A DNA stretch of 64,000 nt, taken from JBAYIE01 sp965279165 (lineage in GTDB: Bacteria > Bacteroidota > Bacteroidia > UKL13-3). The DNA lies in the NCBI GenBank assembly GCA_965279165.1, contig OZ257140.1:3038001-3102000 (forward strand), in the 5' to 3' direction. The translations under genes and the position numbers were made by a program. This document shows, in pieces, positions 10,106 to 19,073 of the stretch (position 1 is its first letter; each line of letters begins with the position of its first letter). The notes below the pieces were generated by a model. That model did no database searches. It was not told where the DNA came from and worked only from the letters and a program-made list of their open reading frames with translations.

Positions 10106-11047
10106 TTAATTGGCGGTGTATTTAATAAACTTGGCATATTTAATTCCTTTTTCTGAATCTATAGTTAGGAAATAAATACCGTCTTTTAAGTTATCAATGT
10201 GCAAAATATTATTGGTGCTTTTTTGTATTTGTTCGCCTTGAAGATTGGTAATCGTAACCCGTTTGATTTCTGTTTCGGGAATTGAAAGAAATATTTTTTC
10301 ACTTGCAGGATTTGGATAGATTGCTATTTGTTCCTCTTTGTTATTCTCTAATAATGCATCGGTTCGTGTTACTTCAAAATTATCGATGCAAAAGTATGCC
10401 GGAGTATTCATTCCAAATTGACCATTATCGGATGAAACCAACGAAAAAACAATACTGTCGACTGCACCTAATGGTATGAGGTTAACGGTAAACCATGTAT
10501 CCATTATGTCTTGTCCATTGGCTAATTCAACCTGCAAGGTATCTGTTGGTAATCCATTTAAATATCCAATAAGATGCAGGTGAAAAAAGTCGGAGTCGTT
10601 AAATTTCCTTGCAATTTGGTCACCCCATTTCATGCTTAAATAGGCATAATTTGTATTGGTTATACTGATTACATAAGGACGTTTAAATTGAGAATCCGTA
10701 AGTTTTAACACTGCATGGTTTTGTCCGATAGCATAATTTGGCGATTGAAAAACACCTTTTCCTGTAATGACCGTATATAGTTTGGTAAAGTTTACTGTAG
10801 CGCTATCCAGGCTAATATCGGTTTTGTTGGAAATGGCAAATCCTCCTGCCCAATAACCACCAAATGATGTATCAAACAAATTGTTGTAATGCGCTTTACC
10901 GCTTGTAAAACCATTTGCATCCATGCTATCTCTTCCATCGCGATAAGAGTTTGGTGTTAATATTAAGTTTTCGAAATCAGACACCGTTTGGGCTTTTGGA
11001 ATAAAAGAGATAGAAATTGGAATTAAAAATAGGATTAGTTTTTTCAT
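10106..11047 (-). CDS. DUF4465-type surface protein, T9SS-sorted
   Basis: This 313-residue protein has a signal peptide (LILFLIPISISFIPKAQ). Its body is a DUF4465-like domain: TVSDFENLILTPNSYRDG and GYWAGGFAISNK near the start, later HLHLIGYLNG and PAYFCIDNFEV. The last 80 residues are a T9SS sorting domain (IAIYPNPASEKIFLSI). DUF4465 proteins are regular partners of BtuB-type receptors in Bacteroidota, so a surface accessory role in cobalamin capture is likely here. It follows the receptor stop by 5 nt, so it belongs to the riboswitch-controlled transcript. Confidence 0.78.
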   Translation of the reverse strand: MKKLILFLIPISISFIPKAQTVSDFENLILTPNSYRDGRDSMDANGFTSGKAHYNNLFDTSFGGYWAGGFAISNKTDISLDSATVNFTKLYTVITGKGVFQSPNYAIGQNHAVLKLTDSQFKRPYVISITNTNYAYLSMKWGDQIARKFNDSDFFHLHLIGYLNGLPTDTLQVELANGQDIMDTWFTVNLIPLGAVDSIVFSLVSSDNGQFGMNTPAYFCIDNFEVTRTDALLENNKEEQIAIYPNPASEKIFLSIPETEIKRVTITNLQGEQIQKSTNNILHIDNLKDGIYFLTIDSEKGIKYAKFIKYTAN

Positions 11048-11052
11048 GTATG

Positions 11053-12933
11053 TTAAAATTTAAAGGTTAAGCCGGTTAAAAAATTTCGCATAGGCATTGG
11101 TCTGTCGGGATAAACTACATAGGAGATATTTCCTATATTGTTTATTTCAGCGAAGCAAGAGATACTCATTTTTGAGAAAGTAAAATGATAACCGGATTTT
11201 AGGTTGCCGATACTAAAATCGTCGGTTGCAGCAGTATTGTCGGCATTGGTATAACGCATGCCGGTGTAATATTGAATATAAGATAGATAGAGTTTTTTCC
11301 ATGTTACACTCCCTTGTATTTGCTGGGTCATACGTGGGATATAAGGCAGTTGGTAATCTAAATGGTTGGTTGCATTGGTTGTGGTGGATTGGATGAAATT
11401 GAACATGTATTGCATGTTGAATCGCATGTGGGTTAAAATAGGGAATTGTATTTTAGCCATGCATTCAATTCCCTTGTTGGTAACATGATTCAGATTAACC
11501 GGTTTCCAATACGTGCTATCCGGTATCCATTGAATCCAATTGTTGATGTTGCGGTTAAAACCAGTCAACATCATTTCGAAATTTATTTGTTTGATTTGCG
11601 TATAATACTTCAAGGATATTTCTTCTCCCCAACCTGATTCAGCAGCTAAATTTGGGTTTCCCCCGGGTGTCCAAAACATTTCATTGAAAGTAGGTACCCG
11701 ATAGGAACGGTTAATGTTTCCTGCTATCATGATTTGTTTATTCAATTGATAAGAGCACCCCAAGGATGGCATCACCGGAAGAAATTTGGTGTTGATAAAT
11801 TCGGTACGAAAACTAAAACCAATGCGAAAAACTTCCTTTTCAGAATGCCATTTCATTGCTATGATTTGGGCGAAACGATTTCTTCTTTCGTTTTTATAAA
11901 CTTCTGTAGAGACTTGGTTATAGGTATTGTTCAGGCCAAATGTTACCAATATATGTTGGGGAAGGATTAGGCTTTTTTCGCATTCTGTATTTTGCGTAAA
12001 CGTATTGCTTCTGCTGTTTATTGATTTTAACGTATCACTGTAATTAAGTTTGTCGTAAAAAAAGCCGGTACGCAAGAGCCATGATTGTTTATATCCTTGT
12101 TGGCTATATTCTGATGTAAATCGGAGCGATTTATCCGTTTGTTCGGCAGTACTTACGGGAATACTGAGTGTTGGTGGTATTTGTCGATGGGTTTGTTGTG
12201 CCCATATTCTGAAATTAAATTCCGAATTAGCAGTAATCCGAAAGTGATTTTCGGAAATAATAGCTTGCTGGTTTACCAAAGCATGGGTTTGCTTTTGTTC
12301 CGGATTTCCTGAAAGATAAGGGTTATGAAAGGTAAAATTGTTGGTAATATTTTGGTTGGTCAATTTGAGGATATTGTATCTTCTTTTGTTGCCATTGTAT
12401 ACCGATAACATTTGACGTAAATTACCAAAACTGCCTGCTGTAAAATTTATTTCCGCACCTGATTTTAGCATATAAATCGGATGGCTTCGTATATGTATGG
12501 CTCCACCGATTGCGCCGCTGCCATACAAAGCACCATTGCCTCCATATTGCACGGATAATTCATCCCCTGAGGCCATGGGTATAATAGAAATATCTACCAA
12601 TCCAAGCATGGGACTTTGCAAGTTAAAACCATTCCATAAAAGTGCAGTATGTTCAGCACCTGTTCCCCGCAGAGAAGGGGTTGCAATATTGCCGGGTCCG
12701 TAGTTTTTAACAAATACTTGTGTTTGTTCCGTAAGTACATCGGAAAGCGTATGAGCACTTGAAATAACCAGTTGTAAGGAATCGAGCGCAAGCGATTTTT
12801 CTCCAATCCCGAATTGTTTAAACCTATCGGTATGGATATCAACTTCAGGTAGAAATAAACTATCCTTTCCTTGGGCAGATACTGCCAACAAGTTCAGAAA
12901 ATACCATACAGAAGCAACCACAATTTTTTTCAT
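11053..12933 (-). CDS. btuB: BtuB-like TonB-dependent cobalamin receptor
   Basis: This outer-membrane TonB-dependent receptor is about 626 residues long. A signal peptide starts at the ATG at 12933 (MKKIVVASVWYFLNLLAVSA). The plug domain follows with a TonB-box-like stretch (LPEVDIHT), then TPSLRGTGAEHTALLWNGF and YGSGAIGGAIHIRS, and a beta-barrel ends in aromatic NFLTGLTFKF. The specificity call rests on the cobalamin riboswitch immediately upstream and on the DUF4465 and DUF5074 partners downstream, not on barrel residues. An in-frame ATG at 12951 would add six residues; I prefer 12933 because it begins the signal peptide. It is the first gene of a five-gene operon. Confidence 0.87.
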   Translation of the reverse strand: MKKIVVASVWYFLNLLAVSAQGKDSLFLPEVDIHTDRFKQFGIGEKSLALDSLQLVISSAHTLSDVLTEQTQVFVKNYGPGNIATPSLRGTGAEHTALLWNGFNLQSPMLGLVDISIIPMASGDELSVQYGGNGALYGSGAIGGAIHIRSHPIYMLKSGAEINFTAGSFGNLRQMLSVYNGNKRRYNILKLTNQNITNNFTFHNPYLSGNPEQKQTHALVNQQAIISENHFRITANSEFNFRIWAQQTHRQIPPTLSIPVSTAEQTDKSLRFTSEYSQQGYKQSWLLRTGFFYDKLNYSDTLKSINSRSNTFTQNTECEKSLILPQHILVTFGLNNTYNQVSTEVYKNERRNRFAQIIAMKWHSEKEVFRIGFSFRTEFINTKFLPVMPSLGCSYQLNKQIMIAGNINRSYRVPTFNEMFWTPGGNPNLAAESGWGEEISLKYYTQIKQINFEMMLTGFNRNINNWIQWIPDSTYWKPVNLNHVTNKGIECMAKIQFPILTHMRFNMQYMFNFIQSTTTNATNHLDYQLPYIPRMTQQIQGSVTWKKLYLSYIQYYTGMRYTNADNTAATDDFSIGNLKSGYHFTFSKMSISCFAEINNIGNISYVVYPDRPMPMRNFLTGLTFKF

Positions 12934-13039
12934 GTTCAAATATTGCAGCAAAGGAAATCAGAGGAGAAATAATGGTTTGACCTTACAGGTAATAACTATT
13001 ATCACTTTGCTTTTTTTCCCGAAAGCTACATGTTTAAAA

Positions 13040-13212
13040 ATGTTGGCGGCAGGTCTTCTGACTTGCTTCATTCCGGATAACCTTCCCATTCGAATTGAAC
13101 AGTGGTTTGTGTGTTCCGAAACCTATTGAAGCTCACAGCAGCGGGTACTGTTCAGGTTTTTCACCTGATTCCCTATTATTCATTTACCTTGAAATAAATG
13201 AACCGATAACGG
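13040..13212 (-). ncRNA. Cobalamin (B12) riboswitch
   Basis: Read on the minus strand, the segment has the class-I cobalamin riboswitch signature in order: GGGAATCAGGTG, a loop, ACCTGAACAGTACCCGC, then GCTGTGAGC, ACCACTG, GGGAAGG, and the B12 box AAGTCAGAAGACCTGCC near 13048-13064. It lies about 105 nt upstream of the BtuB-like receptor start and presumably represses that operon when adenosylcobalamin or another cobalamin is bound, by terminator formation or by hiding the ribosome-binding site. I could not decide which mechanism from the sequence. Confidence 0.95.
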
Positions 13213-13215
13213 AGG

Positions 13216-13223
13216 CAAAGATA
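13216..13223 (-). promoter_or_regulatory. Bacteroidota-type -7 box for the riboswitch leader
   Basis: On the minus strand this reads TATCTTTG and matches the Bacteroidota -7 consensus TAnnTTTG. It sits just upstream of the riboswitch, so transcription would start around 13210, exactly at the 5' end of the aptamer. No strong -33 element was found. Confidence 0.5.
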
Positions 13224-13250
13224 TACAGGATTTTGAAAGGCGGTTAACAT

Positions 13251-14075
13251 TTATTGCACATTTTTTTTGGATGTGAAACACGAATCCAAGGATCGTTTTA
13301 AATTGTTGTGTTTCCGGAATTGCTTTTTTAGTTTAAAATAATGTATGGTATAGTCGCGGAAACGAAGTAGATAAGCATTGTTAACTGTATATTGATACCG
13401 GTCCTTTTGAAAAGCGGTTCCCCGCTTATTTGTTATGCGATAAATTTTTGCCTGGCATTGTTCGTTTGTGATTTTTTGCATCAAGCATTTGTTTATTTTT
13501 TTGTAAACTTTTTCGTTACATTTTATAAATCGTTTAACTTTTTTATGGGCCTTATCCGGCAATAAAAAATGCAGGTAATCGTTTCCTACTACATCTCCAA
13601 TCGACTCTTCAAATTCGTAGGCGATTTTGTATCCGGCCTTTACCAAATGAATATGCATGGCTTCGTGGAGCATGATAAAGGAAATGGAAATACTATCGTA
13701 GTTTAATAAATGACTTGATAAGTAAGAAGCCGAAGTACCGGCAGTTTTATAAAGCAAAACATCGTAACCAGCGCGAGAGAAACTATCGGCTTTCCATTCT
13801 CCTTTTTTTAAGTCATGGTTATAATAAAAGAATTTACCGGGAGATAGGGAATGAATAGAATCTTTGGAAGAAACATATAGATAAATATAGGGATTTTCGG
13901 AGTTGCTAAATTCTTCGTAAAAGTTATTTGCAGGTTGTATTTTTAACGAATCCTTAATCAATCTGCTGCAATTGGCAATATGCTGCAACTTTTGTTTGAA
14001 TTGGGTTGAATCCGTTTGTGCACTTACAAAATGGATGCTGCCTATTAATAATATAAAATATATGATGTGTTTCAT
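13251..14075 (-). CDS. Secreted zincin-like putative metallopeptidase
   Basis: The 274-residue protein has a signal peptide (IIYFILLIGSIHFVSA, then Q). A zinc-peptidase-type motif, MLHEAMHIHL (HExxH), is followed about 14 residues later by acidic EFEESIGD. This arrangement is like the HExxH plus downstream Glu of gluzincin or putative aminopeptidase families. The C-terminal third is Lys/Arg-rich (KKVKRFIKCNEKVYKKI). The substrate is unknown. It is encoded alone on the minus strand, directly upstream of the riboswitch leader, and is not part of the B12 operon because the riboswitch promoter lies after its stop. Confidence 0.55.
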   Translation of the reverse strand: MKHIIYFILLIGSIHFVSAQTDSTQFKQKLQHIANCSRLIKDSLKIQPANNFYEEFSNSENPYIYLYVSSKDSIHSLSPGKFFYYNHDLKKGEWKADSFSRAGYDVLLYKTAGTSASYLSSHLLNYDSISISFIMLHEAMHIHLVKAGYKIAYEFEESIGDVVGNDYLHFLLPDKAHKKVKRFIKCNEKVYKKINKCLMQKITNEQCQAKIYRITNKRGTAFQKDRYQYTVNNAYLLRFRDYTIHYFKLKKQFRKHNNLKRSLDSCFTSKKNVQ

Positions 14076-14108
14076 ATGAGGTTATGGGTGCGGTCGTGGT
14101 GTGGTTGT

Positions 14109-14199
14109 GGTGCGGTTGCTTTATTGATTATTGGTGCGGTCTCTTAATTGATTATTGGTGCGGTCGTTTTATTGTTTATTGGTGCGGTCGCGACCGCAC
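14109..14199. repeat. 24-bp tandem repeat ending in a GTCGCGAC palindrome
   Basis: Units beginning GGTGCGGT start at 14109, 14133, 14157 and 14181, an exact 24-bp period, with an A/T-rich filler (TTATTGATTATT type). The last unit continues into the 16-bp perfect palindrome TGCGGTCGCGACCGCA (14184-14199), which abuts the stop of mtgA and could form a hairpin at the end of that transcript. Confidence 0.85.
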
Positions 14200-14200
14200 A

Positions 14201-14920
14201 CTACTTCCATGGTAAATCACCAATATGGTGCATAAAACGTTTTATGATTCCGGCTTTGCGGTTGATATAGTTGGTTGGACGGGCAGGATTCCATCTTCTG
14301 GGATTGGGGAGGCAAGCGGCAATCAATGCCGATTCGCGGGAGGTTAATTTGGAACAATTTTTATGAAAATATTTTTGTGAAGCTGCTTCTACGCCATATA
14401 TACCATCGCCCATTTCAATGATATTGATATACACTTCTAGGATTCTTTTTTTCGTCCAGAGTAATTCAAGGCATAAGGTGATACAAACTTCCGGTATCTT
14501 TCTAATCCAACTACGTTTTGGTGTGAAGAATAAATTTTTTGCTGTTTGTTGGGATATGGTGCTTGCACCTCTGAGTTTTTTTCCTCTTTTTAATCCTCGT
14601 TCAATCGAGTTTTTTATTTGTTCAAAATCAAAACCATAATGTTGGATAAACTTAACATCTTCGGCAGTAATCACTGCGAGACAAAATTTTTCAGGCACAT
14701 TATCAATGCTTCGCCAACTTTTAGTGAGTTGCAACGATTTTCCTTCTGCTACTTGTTCAAACAGTCGAACAATATGCAAAGGTGTTATGGGCACAGGCAT
14801 AACCCGATAAAGTATAATTAACAACAATCCCCACTGACAACTGATAACAATGATTTGTCGGAATCGGTTAAGCCACTCTTTGATAAACCTGGTTATTTTA
14901 TTTCCGGATGATTTTGCCAC
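14201..14920 (-). CDS. mtgA: Monofunctional peptidoglycan transglycosylase (GT51)
   Basis: This 239-residue enzyme polymerises glycan strands from lipid II on the outer face of the inner membrane. A single N-terminal membrane segment spans about residues 22-40. The GT51 motifs are present: ITAEDVKFIQHYGFD with catalytic Glu87, then RGASTISQQTAKNLF, RKIPEVCITLCLELLWTK, and IYGVEAASQKYF. The length is normal for a monofunctional MtgA without a transpeptidase domain. The gene is single; its 3' end abuts the palindromic repeat. Confidence 0.93.
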   Translation of the reverse strand: MAKSSGNKITRFIKEWLNRFRQIIVISCQWGLLLIILYRVMPVPITPLHIVRLFEQVAEGKSLQLTKSWRSIDNVPEKFCLAVITAEDVKFIQHYGFDFEQIKNSIERGLKRGKKLRGASTISQQTAKNLFFTPKRSWIRKIPEVCITLCLELLWTKKRILEVYINIIEMGDGIYGVEAASQKYFHKNCSKLTSRESALIAACLPNPRRWNPARPTNYINRKAGIIKRFMHHIGDLPWK

Positions 14921-15048
14921 GGTTGCAATGTTAAAGTTTATTAAGGAATGTGAAGGAGGTTTTTTTAGTTAATTTTCCCGAATGTAGGGTAAACTTTGTG
15001 GTTTTGTAGCGTGAATTATACAGGTTGGTAGGATGTTTTAACTTGATC

Positions 15049-15125
15049 CATAACTCATAACTTATATCTCATAACTCATAACTTATATCTCATAACTCAT
15101 AACTCATATCTCATAACTTATAACC
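15049..15125. repeat. Minisatellite of CATAACT-type words
   Basis: About 75 bp consist of imperfect repeats of ATAACTCAT, AACTTATATCTC and close variants. It lies in the 232-bp divergent gap between mtgA and trmN6, some 30 bp before the trmN6 start. No other feature was found in that gap. Confidence 0.85.
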
Positions 15126-15152
15126 ATTCCTGTTAATCAATCGTTAACTTGC

Positions 15153-15884
15153 ATGATTATGCGAGGGACTGAATTTCAATTTCAGCATTTCACTATTCAG
15201 CAAAACAAAGCAGCCATGAAAATTGGAACCGATAGTGTTTTGCTTGGTGCATTTTGTGATTGTAAAATTGCAAAGAACATACTCGATATAGGCACAGGTA
15301 ACGGATTGCTTGCATTAATGTTGGCTCAGAAATCAACGGCAAAGATTGATGCAGTTGAAATTGAAAAAAATGCAGCCGACGAAGCAAAAGATAATATTTT
15401 ATATTCTGCATGGAAGGAGAGAATGCATGTTTATCATTCGGATATCAGGGAATTTGTTCCAGTTACACGATACGACCTCATCATTACCAATCCACCTTAT
15501 TATCCTATTACCGATAATGTTGGTATAGCGAACCGCCAACGCAGCATGGCTCGTCACGACAAAGATTTGCCCTTTTTTGCATTGGTGAACGAAGTTTTAT
15601 CGAGGCTTACCGAAGAAGGTAAATTCTGGTTAATTTTACCTATTCAAGAAGCAACAACCTTTAAAAAGTTGGCTGCCGAAAAGGGCTTGCATACCATGAA
15701 AGAAATTCAGATTTATGCCAAGGCAAGTAAACTAGCAAACCGAGTTGTATTATGTTTGTCGCGTTTTGAAGTCCAATTAACCACAAACAGATTTGTAATT
15801 TATGAAGAGGACGGTAGTCCGACGGAGGAATATTACGAATTGACCAAAGATTATTATTTGTGGAAACAGTTATCCGGCAAGTAA
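15153..15884 (+). CDS. trmN6: tRNA1(Val) A37 N6-methyltransferase
   Basis: This 243-residue class I SAM methyltransferase has the DIGTGNGLL SAM loop (residues 45-53) and the N6-adenine motif NPPY (113-116). The N-terminal block KIGTDSVLLGAF is diagnostic of the YfiC/TrmN6 family, which methylates A37 of tRNA1(Val). The start MIMRGTEF gives a normal family N-terminus; the second Met two codons later is equally possible. It is a single gene on the plus strand. Confidence 0.9.
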   Translation: MIMRGTEFQFQHFTIQQNKAAMKIGTDSVLLGAFCDCKIAKNILDIGTGNGLLALMLAQKSTAKIDAVEIEKNAADEAKDNILYSAWKERMHVYHSDIREFVPVTRYDLIITNPPYYPITDNVGIANRQRSMARHDKDLPFFALVNEVLSRLTEEGKFWLILPIQEATTFKKLAAEKGLHTMKEIQIYAKASKLANRVVLCLSRFEVQLTTNRFVIYEEDGSPTEEYYELTKDYYLWKQLSGK

Positions 15885-15932
15885 TTTAGTAATCGGGCGT
15901 TTTATTTGACTACCAAACTAACCTGAAATGTA

Positions 15933-16421
15933 ATGAATATGATCCCTAGAATTGAAAACGTAAACAACAAGAAGTTAATAGGAATTCGGTTAACAATGAG
16001 TTTAGCCAACAACATGACCGGCGAACTTTGGAGGAGTTTTATGCCAAGACGAAAGGATATATTAAATAAACTTTCAAACGATATGATTTCTATGCAAGTT
16101 TATCAACCAAATTATTTTGCAGATTTTAATCCGACAAATGCATTCGAAAAATGGGCAAGTGTTGAAGTAAGCAATTTTGATTCGGTGCCTGTTGATATGG
16201 AAACATTTACTTTGAACGGCGGGTTATATGCTGTGTTTGATTATAAAGGTTTAAGTACCGACAACAGCATCTTCCAATACATTTTTGGAACGTGGTTGCC
16301 GGGTTCAGGCTATGATTTAGACGAGAGACCACACTTTGAAGTAATTGGAGACAAGTACAAAAATAACGATCCAACTTCTGAGGAGGAAATTTGGATTCCT
16401 GTTAAACTTAAAGAAGATTAA
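15933..16421 (+). CDS. GyrI-like effector-binding domain protein
   Basis: This 162-residue stand-alone domain matches the AraC effector-binding/GyrI-like fold: KLIGIRLTMS early, FEKWASVEV in the middle, then GLYAVFDYKG, FGTWLPGSGY and a closing EIWIPVK. Stand-alone members bind hydrophobic or cationic small molecules or act as SbmC-like protective proteins. No DNA-binding domain is attached. It starts 48 nt after trmN6. The ligand is unknown. Confidence 0.8.
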   Translation: MNMIPRIENVNNKKLIGIRLTMSLANNMTGELWRSFMPRRKDILNKLSNDMISMQVYQPNYFADFNPTNAFEKWASVEVSNFDSVPVDMETFTLNGGLYAVFDYKGLSTDNSIFQYIFGTWLPGSGYDLDERPHFEVIGDKYKNNDPTSEEEIWIPVKLKED

Positions 16422-16507
16422 GGGTTATGTATATTGGCTGATTTGGAGGTTTGAGCCCCAAGCTTGCATTTACTTACTATAAAATTAATTCGAAAGAGCA
16501 GTAATTG

Positions 16508-17845
16508 TTATTGTTCTAGGCTGGTTCGTTCTTCAAATTCTATCCCATAAAGAGCAAGTTCTTTTAAAATCGGGTTGTAGAATTCGGCTGTGGTTGGTAT
16601 TTGAACACCCCTGGTTTTTATTTTATCCTGCAACAATAGTTTGGCGGCGATTCCCATTGGTAAACCAACGGTTTTTGCCATGGCAGTTAGGGTATTGTTT
16701 TCGCCTTTAACTACCAATGTGCTGGTATTATAACCATCCAGTTTTTGGTTCTTGTAAACAAAAGCATGGTGCATGATGATTCTATCTATATCGCCGGGAA
16801 ACAACTTCCATTTTTCGAGTAAAAGATTTTGCAAAATCATTGCCGGCGTTGCTCCGGGAATGAGTATGGGTATTGGGTTAAAAATACCCAACCATTTCAA
16901 TTTTAGAAAAATACTATCATCGGGTTCGATTTTCAGAAAATCCAAAACCCTTTCTTCGAGGTTAATTTGTTTATTGCCCGGAGTAAAAGCACTGGTTAGT
17001 TCCCTGAAGGTTATTTTATGGCTTTCGGGTAGTGTTATGGTGTCATCCGTTAATCCGAGTTTTACCAAACAATCCCAAGCTTCGCAAAATCCTTCGCCCC
17101 TCATGGTTCCACGCATTACAGTTTTTGCGTTTTCAATGCCATAAGGTTTTAAATAATCCAATGAATCCCGGTTTGCATAACAATCAAAAACTTCGCCATC
17201 GGGTATGGTAATTTGTTCTATTTCATTAAAAATACGGGAAGGAGGGATAAATTTTAATTCACCATTTGAAAGGTACCTGGCTGTGTTTTGGCCTGCGAGA
17301 ACCACATTCCTTGGATTCCAAGTAAATTTATAATGCCATGGGTTGTTATCGGATTCTTTGGCAATCAAACCTCCGCAATAGGATTTAAAGGAAACGATTT
17401 CGCCACCATCCGATTGAATTTTATGAATCATTTTCATGGCACTCATATGGTCGATTCCGGGATCAAGTCCGCACTCATTTAATAACAAAATGTTAGATTT
17501 TAAAGCTTCTACATGCAGGTTTTTCATTTCTTCGGTTACATAAGAAGCCGATATAAAATGTTTGCTATGCTTTAGGCATAACTTGGCAACATGGATATGC
17601 AGGTTCGGCGGAAGAAGTGAAATTACAAGATCTGTTTTTGTTATGGTTGCCTCCAGTAATGCACCATCGTTTATGTTTAGCAGTAAAGAATTTCCTTTTG
17701 GATGGTTATTGATTTTACTTTCTGCCAGTTGTTGGTTCACATCTCCTACCTGAATCATCCAGTCCTCTGTATTGGCATGTTCGAGCAAATATTTTATCAG
17801 GGAGGAAGATGATAACCCTGCGCCTATGACAAGAATGTTTTTCAT
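16508..17845 (-). CDS. Saccharopine dehydrogenase family protein
   Basis: The 445-residue oxidoreductase starts with a Rossmann motif, ILVIGAGLSSSSLIKYLL. It has the family blocks LLLNECGLDPGIDHMSAM (about residues 120-140) and a C-terminal catalytic-domain stretch VVKGENNTLTAMAKTVGLP. The fold is that of saccharopine dehydrogenase (lysine-forming type) used in lysine degradation, but no bifunctional LKR partner is nearby, so the substrate could also be a related carboxy-amine such as carboxynorspermidine. It is divergent from cdd, with about 60 bp between the starts. Confidence 0.78.
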   Translation of the reverse strand: MKNILVIGAGLSSSSLIKYLLEHANTEDWMIQVGDVNQQLAESKINNHPKGNSLLLNINDGALLEATITKTDLVISLLPPNLHIHVAKLCLKHSKHFISASYVTEEMKNLHVEALKSNILLLNECGLDPGIDHMSAMKMIHKIQSDGGEIVSFKSYCGGLIAKESDNNPWHYKFTWNPRNVVLAGQNTARYLSNGELKFIPPSRIFNEIEQITIPDGEVFDCYANRDSLDYLKPYGIENAKTVMRGTMRGEGFCEAWDCLVKLGLTDDTITLPESHKITFRELTSAFTPGNKQINLEERVLDFLKIEPDDSIFLKLKWLGIFNPIPILIPGATPAMILQNLLLEKWKLFPGDIDRIIMHHAFVYKNQKLDGYNTSTLVVKGENNTLTAMAKTVGLPMGIAAKLLLQDKIKTRGVQIPTTAEFYNPILKELALYGIEFEERTSLEQ

Positions 17846-17904
17846 AAATAATTATCCAACGAAAACATATGCAAACTACTTTAATTTTCTTAATCTTGAA
17901 AAGA

Positions 17905-18393
17905 ATGAAAGAAATTAAGAAAGAATCCAAATTAGTTTGTTACCAAAACATGGATGAGATGGAGGAGGCGGATTGCTTATTACTGCTTCAGGCAAAGAAA
18001 TCTGTAAATACAGCATATGCGCCATATTCTAAATTCCAAGTAGGCTGTGCTCTTCGCCTCTCTACCGGAGAAATTATAACGGGCAGCAACCAAGAAAATC
18101 TTGCTTATCCATCCGGATTATGTGCCGAACGGGTAGCTATATTTGCTGCAGGAGCAAAATTCCCTGATACTCCGGTTGTAGCAATGGCCATTACCGTTAA
18201 GGCAATGGATTTTGAAGTAACCACACCAATTATGAGTTGTGGCGCTTGTTTACAAAGTATCAGTGAATATGAAATGCGACACAACCAACCGATACGAATG
18301 ATTTTGCAAGGTGAATCCGGTGAAATTTATGTTGCGGAGGGAACCACCGTTTTTATGCCATTTCAATTTAGGGTTCCGGAGTGGAAAACCTAA
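17905..18393 (+). CDS. cdd: Cytidine deaminase
   Basis: The enzyme hydrolyses cytidine and deoxycytidine to the uridines in pyrimidine salvage. The zinc signature is complete: CAER (Cys73, Glu75) and MSCGAC (Cys112, Cys115), with the substrate block YAPYSKFQVG near 38-47. I used the ATG at 17905, giving 162 residues. The frame is open to an ATG at 17869 that would add an unlikely hydrophobic leader. The stop codon overlaps the convergent hydrolase stop by 3 bp. Confidence 0.92.
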   Translation: MKEIKKESKLVCYQNMDEMEEADCLLLLQAKKSVNTAYAPYSKFQVGCALRLSTGEIITGSNQENLAYPSGLCAERVAIFAAGAKFPDTPVVAMAITVKAMDFEVTTPIMSCGACLQSISEYEMRHNQPIRMILQGESGEIYVAEGTTVFMPFQFRVPEWKT

Positions 18394-19073
18394 AAAAATC
18401 GTTTAATAGCATCTGCTATTATTTGCTTATCAATTTTTTCAAATGGATGGGAGGTGTTTGGTAAAACCCATAATTGAGCATTCGCTAATTTACGGTAAAC
18501 ATGCAGCGTTTCTTCAATGCTCGAAGTATAATCTTTGTCGCCAATTGCCAACAAAACCGGCACTTTTATTTTTTCTAAATCTTCATCCAACAAAATTAAC
18601 TCTTTACTCAATTGATTCATCATCTGGGAGGTCTGATCAATTACCTGTTTCCATAGATTTAATCCATGTTGCATCATCAGTTGGTTAGCATATCCCGGAA
18701 CTTTAACCACCATTTTTTCGGCATCCAACATTGAAGTTTCCTTTGCTGTACTTAATGGATCCCAATTAAATTTCACATTCATGGTAAATATTTTCTCGAC
18801 CCTGTCAGGATGAAGTTTGGCAAAATACAAAGCAGCATATCCACCCATGCTAAATCCAAAAATATTTAATCGGTCAATTTTATGTGCATCGGCATAATGA
18901 AGTATATCTATAGCAAATTGGTTGAAATTATATCCGTTTACCGGTATGCTAAATCCTCCATGTCCGGAAAAATTTATTGACTCGGCATTAAAATCATCTT
19001 TTAATAAAGGCAAAACAGTATCGAATTGCATTTTGGTGGCAAGAGCGCCATGCAGCAGCAGTAATGGTTTCAT
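18390..19073 (-). CDS. Alpha/beta hydrolase
   Basis: This 227-residue alpha/beta-hydrolase fold protein has a nucleophile elbow FGFSMGGYAAL (Ser in GFSMG), an oxyanion-hole LLLHGALAT, a late Asp in AIGDKDYTS and a terminal His in LPNTSHPFEKI. The catalytic triad is therefore visible. The substrate cannot be read from sequence. Its ATG overlaps the end of the DinB-like gene by 4 bp, so the two are translationally coupled. Confidence 0.85.
   Translation of the reverse strand: MKPLLLLHGALATKMQFDTVLPLLKDDFNAESINFSGHGGFSIPVNGYNFNQFAIDILHYADAHKIDRLNIFGFSMGGYAALYFAKLHPDRVEKIFTMNVKFNWDPLSTAKETSMLDAEKMVVKVPGYANQLMMQHGLNLWKQVIDQTSQMMNQLSKELILLDEDLEKIKVPVLLAIGDKDYTSSIEETLHVYRKLANAQLWVLPNTSHPFEKIDKQIIADAIKRFF

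Noticed and set aside
10098..10137. Longer N-terminal extension of the surface protein gene
   Set aside because: It overlaps the upstream gene and would bury the signal peptide.
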